A stretch of DNA of 64,000 nt from Nymphaea colorata (taxonomy: Eukaryota; Streptophyta; Magnoliopsida; Nymphaeales; Nymphaeaceae): positions 1,311,143 through 1,375,142 of the forward strand of contig NC_045138.2 of the NCBI RefSeq assembly GCF_008831285.2, given 5' to 3'. The notes beneath the pieces are model-generated. The model made no database searches. It had not been told where the DNA came from and saw only the letters and a program-made list of their open reading frames with translations. The translations under genes were made by a program, and so were the position numbers. Shown one piece after another: positions 11,851-21,655 of the stretch; the stretch's first letter is position 1, and every line of letters starts with the position of its first letter.

Positions 11851-12259
11851 GCCATAGATTTGTATTCACATTCATCGCACAATCAATATAAGCAGAACTA
11901 GAAGATTTATTCATATCATTGAGTTTGAACATACCATGTTCCTTAACATATTTTTCATCAAACATGGTCCTTCCATGTTTTCCCACTGTGACTTTCCATG
12001 GAACAAAACGAACTTCAAAACCTTTTCCAGTCAAAGCAGGGACTGACACTAAGTTCCTCTGCATAGAAGGAACATACAAGACTTTAGTAAGAATGACGCT
12101 TGTACCCCCAATATTCAGTCGATATGTGCCAACTCCCATTACATCACAGTATGAGTTGTTACCCATATAATCCTTTTGCATTCCTGGACTTAGGTTTTCC
12201 ATACGAATCATGCCTTCTTTTGTTTTTGCAATGTGACGTGTAGCTCCCGAGTCGACCCA
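11804..12259 (-). pseudogene. Copia pol: protease and start of pre-integrase region
   Basis: Directly after the TGA at 12260 the frame reads WVDSGATRHI, the aspartic protease active-site region (DSG). It continues through VLYVPSMQRNLVSVPALTGKGFEVRF, typical of copia protease to pre-integrase. The frame is lost near 11850, where NLWHD is joined directly to sequence that belongs about a dozen residues later. Confidence 0.88.
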
Positions 12260-12600
12260 TCAACCAGTTAGATCTCCATCTGCAAACAAACACTCTGACA
12301 CAACATAAATGACTTCTTCATTGTATTCATCATGATCTTTTCCTTTGTTTTTGTTGTTCTGAATCTTGTTGTCCTTCTTGTTCAAGAATTTTGTCCTGCA
12401 GTTCTTCTTGATGTGTCTAGGCTTCCCACATCTGTAGCATTTCACTACAGTTCCTGCAAAATTTCCTTTAAACTTGCCATCGGTTTTCTTTTTAAAGTCT
12501 TTAGACCTTATAGGCGCAAGATTTGTTGGTTTTTCTTGCGGAATTTAATACGAAATTGCGTGGTGGTACCCTCCAAGTTCTCATAAATTGCTAAAAGAGG
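12260..12600 (-). pseudogene. Copia gag remnant with zinc knuckle
   Basis: Contains CYRCGKPRHIKKNC, a CX2CX4HX4C nucleic-acid-binding knuckle, with lysine-rich flanks. Only about 200 bases separate it from the 5' LTR region, against the several hundred codons of a normal copia gag, so the central gag has been deleted. A short frame with ENLEGTTTQF near 12580 may be the gag start, out of frame with the knuckle. Confidence 0.8.
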
Positions 12601-12661
12601 GTTACAGTAAATTGTTTTGCAATTTTGGTGGAAAATAGAGATTTTTATGTACAATTACATA

Positions 12662-12670
12662 CTGATACCA
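12662..12670 (-). other. Copia primer-binding site
   Basis: TGGTATCAG on the minus strand, two bases from the 5' LTR, is complementary to the 3' end of plant initiator tRNA-Met, the usual copia primer. Confidence 0.88.
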
Positions 12671-12671
12671 A

Positions 12672-13037
12672 TGTTGAATCTTAAGCAGCGGAACGACGTC
12701 TGTGAAGTAGGTCCACCACCAGCAGCGTGTCAAATGCAAGACCTGTGAGCAAGAGAGGAAGAAAGAAACAAGAGAGAAATTGATTTTGGGGGTTTGCTTC
12801 TGAGAGACGCGCAGTTGATTTCTCAACCTTATGGTTAGATGAATAGAGGCTGGGCTTTATAGACCGCCTCTCAGGATTTCCCCAAATCCCAGCTACGGTT
12901 ATGGCATGAAGACTTATGGTAAGAATTAAAACGAAAACTTTAATATTTGATTTATTTCTTGTTTTAATTCCATAACTGCAGGATCTCCTTTGCAGTTATA
13001 GAGGGAAAGGGATCGGGCTCAAGGTCACTACCCAACA
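12672..13037 (-). repeat. Copia 5' LTR
   Basis: 366 bp, same boundaries as the 8470-8835 copy. It would hold the promoter of the element, read on the minus strand; I did not identify a clear TATA box. Confidence 0.95.
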
Positions 13038-13042
13038 GGAAG
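13038..13042. repeat. Copia target-site duplication, right copy
   Basis: GGAAG directly after the CAACA end of the LTR, identical to 8465-8469. Confidence 0.92.
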
Positions 13043-15009
13043 TACATCCTTTTGAATCTGTTTTCCAGAGACCGTAGCTTCGGAACATGTTGAGTACTTC
13101 TAATAGAGGCATATTAGAAAACAAATTCTGTGGTATTTTACAAAGCTTAAAAGTGAAGCCCATCCTAAGGATCCTCAGCTTTTTCCAATTTAGAAAACCA
13201 TCAGGCAATTCTTTGACACCCGTCAAATATAAGTCTAGCACTTGAAGCTCAGGAAGATCTACTACGGCGGCTATGTCTTCTAACATTTTGCAACCGTAGA
13301 AGTATAGAGCCCGAAAAAACTTTTTAGTTTGGTAAGAGAATCAGGCAGCCTCTTGATCATGGTTCCGTTGAGGTTGAGTATGTCTAGTGCAAGCATAGAA
13401 TCAAAGAAACTACACGGAATTGTTTTTATTCCCACACACCGTTCGAACAACAAAGTTTTCAGCTGCGGACTGACTGGCCTGTCTGGAAGTGTCTCTGTTT
13501 AAGTCCTCATCAGTGATATTCTCTTCTCTTTCTTCCAATCTTCCTCTGTTGGTGCGTTACTCACTCTCCTACCTGTCTTTGTAAGACACATGGGTCCATA
13601 TCCGGACGATGAGATGTACACAGCCAGGTCCCTGATCAGGTGATAACCTGGGTTTTCCAACAAGTTGGCATTTTTAAGCCTCAAGATTATGGTTTGACCC
13701 TTGTTGACAATTTTCTTGATGCTCATCTCGTCGCCTATGTAACCTTCGAAGTGCCAATTTATGCTCGAGAAATATGTGAAAATGATCTCGTCCTCAAGAA
13801 ACACTGACAAATATACGAAGCATTTTTTTGTTGTCTCATCCAAGAAATTGTAACTTAACTTTAGAAGGTCAAAGACCCTTTGCTGCGTACCTTTGGTCTC
13901 GCCTGTGGATTGTTTTAGAGCTCTCAAAGTATCATCCCACACCCCGGCATCTTCATTGTTCATCAGGGCCGCTCCAATTGTGGCGATCGCTATCGGCAGA
14001 CCACCGCACTCCCTAAGGACCTCCATTGCAATTTTTTCTATAGTTCGCTGTTTGATCACATCCTGTCTTATGAAAGAATAGGGAGATCGCATCTTTCCAG
14101 CACATGGCTTCCACCTTGATGTTTCTGCGAGTTTGCATGGCATCGCATGCATCAAGGGCTCTACTTATGACCACAACTTTGCTTCCATTCACTGGATCAG
14201 GAACTCCCAACACTCTAATATCAACAAGTACTTCCTGCCATTCATTTTTGTTAAAATCAGTCCTTCTCCTTTGCTTAGATCTGCTCCTTCAGCTAAAGAG
14301 TGCTTTAGGTAGCGGGCAATCTTCTGTTGCAGGCGTTCGCAGTCGGGATCTTTGCCTACTACAATGTGCATGACGTAGTCGAACTCTTTAGCTTTGTTGT
14401 GCACATGCTTCATGATAATAGCCTTGCCGACTTCCCCCATTCCGTGGATGCCGATCCTTGATATCCTGGCATCTTGTATGCTGCCCAAAATTTCCTTAAC
14501 GAAGCGACTAGCAGTCTCCTGCCCAATGGTTCCAGGTTCAGTGGCACTGTCCAATTGATTTCTCGAGGCCTTGACACATGTTCCACCTCCAATCGTGCAT
14601 TCTCTATATGTGCAGCCACCTCCTTGTGTTTGCGCTCAGCTTCTTTCCCCCGTCCGTAGCAGTACAAATAGCTGGGCAAGGCACGGCAATAGGTGTACGT
14701 CAATTGGGTGTTCTGGAAGTCTTTGAAAATGCAATCTGCTTCATCCTTTAGCTCCCGAGTCTTCTTCTGCCACTCTTTTGCCTCCTGTCGAATATCTCTA
14801 CCTTTAAGATTTTCATCGCTTACCAAGTTGTTTACACGCACTTCTATCTTTTTGAGCTTATTGTTTTCCCTTCCCAGAGTTTCATAGTTTGTTTCATGGT
14901 TATTCAGGTAATCCACATGCCTCCTTTTGTGGATGTACATCCATTTGAGCGACGCAATAAGGCATTCACAGATGGCATCGGATGGAATGGGGATGCAGCC
15001 GTTGGCCAT
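13043..15009 (-). pseudogene. NBS-LRR pseudogene, 5' part (CC, NBS, first LRRs)
   Basis: The part upstream of the copia insertion. Reading-frame segments: 15009-14555 coiled coil; 14554-14189 P-loop to kinase-2; 14213-14013 RNBS-B region; 14070-13499 GLPL to the MHD region (LIRDLAVYISS); then, after the TAA at 13499, LRRs with repeated L-x-x-L spacing at 13498-13043 (for example LPELQVLDLYLTGVKELP). The frame changes between segments are small indels. The kinase-2 region looks like a short deletion rather than substitution. Confidence 0.88.
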
Positions 15010-15356
15010 TCTGATCCTTCTCCTTGGTCCGCCCTTAAACCTGCAAGATGCTAGCAGCCAGCATATCTCTCTACATTCACAGAGATGCAAATCAAAGGCT
15101 GGAAGACAAGGAGAAAGGAAGTGCAAGTAAAAATGTATCATGTTTCTTTTTAATAATAAAAGGGGAACATTACTTTTGTCATTATAAAATTATTATATGA
15201 AATCTTTAGAGTTGATAAGAAACGTTAGGTGTATGGAGTTGTTTACAAGTAGGGCTATGCATGAGCCAAATCTGGGTTTTGTATTTTTTTATTATTTAAA
15301 AACATTATTTAAGTGAGAAAATGACTATCAAAAAGCAATGAACAAGACTTCCTTTC

Positions 15357-15967
15357 GGCCCTGTTTAGGTGGAGGGAAATAGAAGGATTGAACAATCAAT
15401 CCTTTGTTTGGTTGACTAGTTAAAAAGAGGGAAAGGAAAGAAAAGTAAAAAATTTGTTTGGTTGCAAAGGAAGGGATAAGAATGGAAGGGAATGAAAATG
15501 ATGCTCTAATGTAAATTCAATCCCTTCAAAATTGGAGGGATTGGGAAGGAAAGGAAAAGTCTATTCCTTTCTACCATGTAGACCCTTGACCTTGCGTGGC
15601 TCTTTCTCTCTCTTCCCGCTGTTGGTCAAGACTCCGACAGGTGCAGAGTCTGTTTTTCTCTCCCTTCCCACCACTGCTCAAGACTTAGATGGTAACCTTC
15701 CCCATTCAGACCATACCGACCATCGCCACCGTTGGACAGGGGGTTGCTGTTATTCATTGTGTTCCCTGTACACCTCCAGAATTGAATGTTAAGAGTGTTA
15801 TTGTAAAGTAATATAAATTCTATCATTTCTTTTCATTTCTATCCAAACAAGCTTTATAACCACCTCTTTCCTTTCTTTTCCTTTCCTTCCTTTCCTTTCC
15901 CATTCCCTCTCCCTCCCTTCCCTTTCCATCCCTCCCTTCCCTTTCCCTCCATCCAAACAAAGCGCAG
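15357..15967. mobile_element. Pyrimidine/purine-rich TIR element (MITE-like)
   Basis: The left end CCCTGTTTAGGTGGAGGGA and the inverted right end GCTTTGTTTGGATGGAGGGA are similar. Inside are purine-rich AGGGAAAGG runs at the left and matching CCTTTCC runs at the right, giving a long imperfect foldback. The ends recall Tourist-type MITEs, but I could not fix the TSD. It lies 350 bp upstream of the broken resistance gene. Confidence 0.55.
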
Positions 15968-16009
15968 TTTCTCTGTAATCCTACCCACTTCTATCAACTC
16001 CTTTGGGGT

Positions 16010-16385
16010 ACATTGGATAGCCAGATAATTTTGGACGATAAGATTTACTATGGAGGACCTTTTATCTGCATCACATTAAAGCTATACAACTTGATATTTT
16101 CATATGTCCAATTACAAGTATAGCCCTCTTAAGGGTACATGTGTAATTGCACCTTAAAAGTGGACTCCACCAGTCGTTCAGGATTACACCCCCGCGGCTA
16201 TTTAAGGAGCCCACTTTTCGCCACCCGATCTTTCTTGGGCGCTTGGCTTTGGGAGAGAACAGAGAGCGAGAGAGAGACAGAGTGTGTCCACTCCTCCGAT
16301 CTCCCTCTCTTGGGTGCAGGGTCTTAGGGGGCAATTCGATGGATAATTATGTTGAGTGTAGGGACAGTGCACCTTAAAATGGTTC
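16010..16385. repeat. Block with direct repeats and a TATTTAA box
   Basis: TGCACCTTAAAA occurs at about 16148 and 16370 in direct orientation, and GGGGTACATTGGATAGCCAG (16012) resembles sequence at about 16327. A TATTTAAGG box at 16199 is followed by a pyrimidine-rich stretch. It may be an insertion between short repeats. No protein is supported. Confidence 0.3.
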
Positions 16386-17000
16386 AAAAAAAGCAAAGAT
16401 TTTTATTTTTTTCGTTCTTAATTTTCATATTTTTCTTGGTCTGTCCTAATTCCATTTAACTTCATGCTTGCAGACATTTGATGAAACTTTTGGACAACAA
16501 TCTACATAGAGACATTGCCGGCTCATAGAAGATATTATAATCATTAAGACAAAAATACTGGTTTTACTGGCCAAATAAAATAGGCAAGTAAAGAAAAAAC
16601 ACCATGATCAGGTTAATTTCTATAAGATTCCAGTCCCCTTGGACAGGCCACAGATCAAATTTTATACAAAGATTTTGCTATTTTTATACTGCAGATCTAA
16701 ATCCCAATGTATCTCTGTCTCAGGTCCAATTCATTTCAATGAGCGGGAAGAAATTCCACTACCGGATTGAGAGTTAAAACCCCTAACCACATGCATTGCT
16801 TCCAGCCCAAAGGCATATGGAGTATGTAATGCACATATCATTCACAAATGACCAGCCACCTATCAGACATTGGCCCACTCGAATGCGTTGAGGTTAAGGG
16901 CAAATCCAATCCATTTCATGTTCCATATGATGGACCTGATGTCGTCTTCAATGAGTAGTTGAATTATAAATCTTTAAAATCAATCATCAACTCTTTACTT

Positions 17001-17080
17001 CAAGAGGTGCAGCGTAGCTGGTCTGGTTAGCAGACTAATGAAAGTCTAATCGTTGGTTCGATTCCTCTAAGTACTACTCA
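17001..17080 (+). repeat. tRNA-like SINE relic
   Basis: GTAGCTGGTCTGGTTAGCAG resembles a D-arm/box A, and GGTTCGATTCC matches the box B consensus. AGACT/AGTCT can form an anticodon stem, but the T-arm and acceptor stem do not pair well, so it is not a functional tRNA. A related sequence ending in CACTACTC is inverted at 39290-39372. Confidence 0.4.
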
Positions 17081-19088
17081 TATAGACTGCAACATAAATG
17101 TGTTACACTTTAGTTTGTCAAAGTAATCATATACCCCCGGGGAAAGAAGAAAGGGGAAGTTTCTACCTCTCTTCAAATCGACAATCCAATACTCTTTGAT
17201 CTCAAAATTAGATTCAGATGAGACACTGGCTTCACATTGCAACCATGCGCATATGAACAGGTCCAGCTCTACTCGCTTCAGTCGTCCCAACTAAGTTAAT
17301 TTGTGCAGCCTCAGAGCAAACTATGATCATCAAGTAGACTACAATCATTGGGCACAATTCCTTGAGTTCTCCAGAGGTTCTGAAAAGCAATTTTTTTATG
17401 TCCTTGCATTTCTCTCGTGCAGCACACTCCTTTTTTTTTCTTCCAGTTGCCAAAGAGGCCCCGCTACAAGGAACACTAGCACAGCTGAGAAAAAGTGGTG
17501 GGGAGGGAGACGTTTGGGTCCCTTCTTTTCACTAAGATGCTTGCTAGGGTCTATGCTTGGTGCAGTGGCTAGGGGCTTGTTGAGGCTTGAGTATAGCCAG
17601 TTTCTACCACAGTATGAAATATAGGTCGTATTTTCAGGTTTTAGCATATATATACATATATTAAAGCTGAAATCTTTCGACCATATTTTAGAACTCAGTT
17701 AGGAGAGCTGAGAGTTAAAAACTCCTTGTTCAGGACAGCGATGGCACAGCAGTGTGGCTTCTCATGAGTTTTTGGTTTTAACTTTAAGTAGATGGTTTAA
17801 CTTACTATACATTTTTAACAGTATAAGGTATGCAGCTAAGGCCTCTTGGAACTGAATAGTTCTAGTGAATAGAAGACAGCTCCTTATCCCTTCCTGGCTG
17901 CATTACGTATTTGACCTCACAGCATGCATAGGCATTCCACCTACCGACCATTCTAATTGTGTGCACCACTAGTTTTCTGAATAAACCTCCGACTAATTTC
18001 CTGCAACAGAAGTCTTCTGATGGTTCACATAAATGCTTGTTTCTTTTTACTTTGATTACTGTACATAGTTGGTTGGCTTTTGGTTCAAGAGATTGGAAAG
18101 ATGATCATATTTGGTTGGTAATTACTATTATGTTTTGTCAGTAGGTTAACCATCATGATTCATGTCTACTTTCTTTCTATATTTATCTCCGCTACAACTA
18201 CTGGCCATCATCAAAGTTAACATCGACATTGCTGACAGATGCATTTTTGTTAATCATGCACGACAGTTCAATTTACAGGTTTTCATTATCAACAACATTA
18301 ATGCAAAATTAATTGATGGTTTTCTGGTCAATCCTTGATATATTTCATGGTGTCCCACTTTGCATCACTAAAATTTTTACAAACCAGTAGATTTCAAACG
18401 TTTATCGTAAGCCAAAAATTAAGAAGGCTCATCAAAGTACTTTTCAGCTTAAGATTAAGAAATCAGATTGAGATCAAGAGGAGAAGGTTCAGTGGCTGCC
18501 AAATCTTAGAAAAAAAAACACGAATCATTCATAACTCTGATAATAAGCATCCAGAATGAAATTCAGAATGAAATTTGAGAAGTCAGACCACGTACTCGGA
18601 TTATCTGATTGTCATAACTCATGATTCCAATCCAAGGACGGGCTTCGATGGTGGATTCAATACATCCATATGAGTAACATGCATTTGGTAATGAAGTGGA
18701 GATCGATAGTTGCATTGGATATATACAGATATATATAACGAAAGTTACTAAGTAAGGTGGTGTTTGATAGCCTCAAGGTTTCATTAAAAGGTGTATATTA
18801 TAAGATATTCAATTTAATTAGACTAAGAATTTTAGTAGTGTGGACCTCAATTTCATGTTACATATAAAAAAACTGTGGATTTAAGGTCAGTGAGGGAGAA
18901 GTAGAAGTATTGATCATTAAATCTTTAGATCTGAAATGTTGGGTGAAACAAACACACATTAAGCATATCACATTTAAGGTGGTACCATTTTCAGATTGAT
19001 ACTTTTGAAACTAAATCCGAATCCAAATTTGAATATTACATCTCCATTTAGGGCCCGTTTGATTGCCGGGGGAAAAATCGTGGAGCGG
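17081..19088. other. Gene-free sequence
   Basis: AT-rich DNA without a supported gene. 18760-18960 resembles the 'ggtgtttga' MITE family seen at 28413 and 59448. Confidence 0.4.
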
Positions 19089-19236
19089 GTAAAAAATGTA
19101 CGGCCGCGTTAAATTTCACCCCATTGCTGTTGAGTGCATAAATGCAGAGGAATTCACCCTACAAAACTCGTACGATCGCTGTATTTTTCACTCGTTAAAA
19201 AGTCCGTGGTGAGAGCCCGAGCTCGGACTTTTTACC

Positions 19237-19640
19237 ATGGATATTTCTCCTCTTTCCCCTCCTTCGCCTCTTCATCTCTCTTCTCTCGGTCTCTCGTTCC
19301 TCTCCTCTCGCAGCTCTATCGCTCTCTCCATCCTACCCCATTTTCTCTCATCTTTCCCCTGCATCACCTCTTCCCCTCTCCTCTCTCAGTCTCTCGTTCC
19401 TCTCCACTCTCATCCTCTCTCGCTCTCTCCATCCTTTCCCGTTTTCTCTCGTATTTCCCCTGTGCCGCTTCTTCCCCACTCCTCTCTCGGTCTCTCACCC
19501 TCTCTCTCCAGCCTATTTCATTTTCTCTCCTCTTTCCCCTCCATCACCTCTTCCCCTCTCCTCACTCGGTCTCTCATTCCTCTCCTCTTTCGCTCTCTTG
19601 TTCTGTCTTTCCTCTCCTCTTTCGCTCTCTCTTTCTTCAC
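19237..19640. repeat. Pyrimidine-strand minisatellite
   Basis: About 400 bp of almost pure C/T on the plus strand. It is made of degenerate ~90-120-bp units containing CCTCTTTCCCCT, CACCTCTTCCCCTCTCCTC and GGTCTCTCGTTCCTCTCC. Long S/L/P-rich open frames run through it in two frames because the strand lacks purines; these are not genes. Confidence 0.85.
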
Positions 19641-19709
19641 ACGGGGGACTTCAGGCACCATCTTCAACTAGAAATTTCTGTTCTTCCCTCTTGGCTGCTC
19701 CATTACTAA

Positions 19710-20700
19710 GGTATGTGTCAATTTCTCAGTCACTGGTAACAGCTATCTGTGTTTACTTCAGCTACATGTGTTTCCGTTGAATTTAACAATGATATTAGGG
19801 CTACAACATCAATCGGACATATGTGGTCATTTTTTTACTTATCTAGCTAGGAATTTCATTGAATTTGCACATCTTTGATGACTTTGATGATTGTCATGAA
19901 TGGCTGTGACTGCACCAAGAGTAACCACGAATAGGAGCACAAGAAATAAATATGTTCTAGCAACCAAGAAAAATTCAGTTACAAATCTACAGGTGTAAGG
20001 ATCTTAGTCTTGTTGCAGGTAACAGAAGTTAAAAAAAAAAATCTAATAGCAGATCTTTAACAGATAATTCTGATTTATATACAATGAGTTTAGCGAAGGG
20101 GAAAACAATTGACACTCAGAATAGCATATCTCGACAGAGAATTCTGATTTATGCAAGACGAGTTAAAGAGAGGAAAAAAAATTGGATACCCAGAGCTGTT
20201 GCTTGGTTCAGTGCTTGGACTGTCAGCTACGAGGTCAGGGGATCACATCTTTGTATCATCCACTGAAAAGCCAGAAGCTTGAAAATCATCTCCTGTACAA
20301 TCTTCCAAACACACTATGGGAGCACTTGACTCAGTCCTTCATGTATGCAGTATAAGATATTGACATGTGAATGGCTACAGCTTCTACCTTTTGCACTTCT
20401 GAATTTATAGAGGAAAATTATGATAAACTGATAGAAGTAGAGAATACAACTTACTAAGGAACTGAGTGGGAGGACTGTGTCGCATGCTGTTTTAACAGTT
20501 GTTTCGGTGTTGATGTTTCATTTCCTAAAAACTGGTGTAGTTTGGCTACAATGTGTTGGTATGTGTTTAACAAGCACATAAATGGCTAGAGAAAGGAAAT
20601 ATTAGTTGGTCATAGTAAAATGGATGAACATATTTATAACTTCATATATTATGATTTCTTATGTTAAAGCATCATAACATGGGAGGGCTAGTGTCCACAG
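19710..20700. other. Gene-free sequence
   Basis: No supported gene. May be the 3' part of the minus-strand PMD element. Confidence 0.35.
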
Positions 20701-21655
20701 TTTTATATTTCTTGAACCAATCTGAACTTATGTGCTTGTACAAGAAATTTCTGTCGATTGATCTGATAGACCAAAGCCTGACATTGCATGATCTAGTGTT
20801 CGAAATCCATAAAGGCTGCAAATGAAGCAAGCCATTAGTGTTCTTGAATAGACTAGCTTGGGATCCCGCGTGCTTGAGAAACCATCATTGCAGAGCATAT
20901 GTGCATCATTCCACAAAATCAATATCTTCAATGGTGAAACGGGTAAGTCCTCAGTAAAGCAAGGCTAAGGCTGTCATTGCTACCGACAAGTGTCGGGTCC
21001 CATTATGCCCCCATACCCAAAAAAGATAGGCAATACGAACATCTATGTGGTCACTTTCATTGGTGAAAAGGGTCACTCTTACTGTACAAAGCATCATACG
21101 ATGTTTAATTCTTCTTATGGCTTTTCGAGATAAAGTGGAAGACTCAACATAAGCTCCAAATTCTTCATACAAGTTTTTCAAGTTGATACTTTGGCTCTCA
21201 TGGTTTTCTACTAGAGACCAAGTTTTTCGTCCGATAAAATGGGCTATAAGGTCATTTGCATTAACCTTGGTCGGGTTCATGAGGAATTGTTTCTCTAATG
21301 GTTCATTTGGGTGACAAGTTGGGGTAGGGAGGTCTAGTATTTCGGTAAATTCATCTAGTATTGTCATTTCTCCCCGTGGAAACCAAAAAGAGGAGGTCCT
21401 TGAATTCCAACGTTCGGCGATTGCATGCACCAAATGTTCATCAACTGACTGCATTCTTCCAGCTTCCACTGTCTCTAGCCCAAATTCTTCAAAGTAAGAA
21501 GGAAACATCCGAGAGAAGGTGAGATGCCAAGACTGATACCATTCAGGAGCCAAAGGTTTAGACTCAAGAGAGATGTACGTAGACCATTCAGGTCCTTCCC
21601 CGAAGAGGATATGATCATATGGGAATGTGACGCCACGTTGGAAAGAATACATCAT
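20700..21655 (-). pseudogene. Plant mobile domain (PMD) protein fragment
   Basis: Frame 21655-20951 contains HLVHAIAERWNSRTSSFWFP, GEMTILDEFTEILDLP and, further on, FLMNPTKVNANDLIAHFIG. This is the layout of the plant mobile domain (aminotransferase-like PMD), found in retroelements, Mutator-like elements and the MAIN/MAIL host proteins. At 20951 the frame meets a TGA but reads on in the same frame as GLTRFTIEDIDFVE, then two more TGA codons, then WFLKHAGSQASLFKNTNGLL. With no ATG-to-stop product of normal size (PMD proteins are usually several hundred residues), this is a decayed copy, probably from a transposon. The strand matches the putative promoter near 25100. Confidence 0.72.

Larger units (their letters stand above)
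8470..13037 (-). mobile_element. Ty1/copia LTR retrotransposon, defective, 4568 bp
   Basis: Complete from LTR to LTR and oriented on the minus strand like the gene it interrupts. LTRs are 366 bp each, begin TGTTG and end CAACA, and differ at about six positions by eye (roughly 1.6%, mostly transitions), so the insertion is recent. PBS, PPT and a 5-bp TSD are all present. The order gag zinc knuckle, protease, integrase, reverse transcriptase, RNase H is that of copia. Defects: most of gag is missing, a short deletion precedes the integrase, four in-frame TGA codons (12260, 11443, 10391, 9935) and a frameshift near 10439. It cannot encode its own proteins and would have needed another element to move. 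Confidence 0.95.
7692..15009 (-). pseudogene. CC-NBS-LRR disease-resistance gene, broken and split by a copia element
   Basis: It resembles plant intracellular immune receptors of the CC-NBS-LRR class (RPS2/RPS5-like). Start chosen at ATG 15009, giving MANGCIPIPSD. Coiled-coil part 15009-14555. P-loop GIHGMGEVGKA near 14440, where the family has GMGGVGKT. Kinase-2 reduced to KYLLILECW, so the usual aspartates are lost. RNBS-B (GSKVVVIS) near 14185, GLPL motif (CGGLPIAIATIG) near 14000, an RNBS-D-like block near 13825, then LRRs. Copia sits at 8470-13037. Downstream of it the LRR tail resumes and ends at the stop 7692-7694, with the family-typical KKLPLDAQNCGKV followed by a WWEGLVW stretch. 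Breaks: frameshifts near 14550, 14200, 14065 and 13330, an in-frame stop at 13499 and several stops in 8465-7840. A pseudogene. Confidence 0.9.

Noticed and set aside
8470-13037. Autonomous copia element
   Set aside because: Gag is largely missing and pol has four stops, a frameshift and a deletion.
13828-14373. Plus-strand ORFs opposite the NBS region
   Set aside because: Antisense to a clear NBS coding sequence.
17001-17080. Functional tRNA gene
   Set aside because: Box B fits, but the T-arm and acceptor stem do not pair; a SINE relic is more likely.
19134-19780. Long Ser/Leu/Pro-rich ORFs of up to 191 codons
   Set aside because: They arise from a purine-poor minisatellite open in several frames; no domain and no conservation between units.
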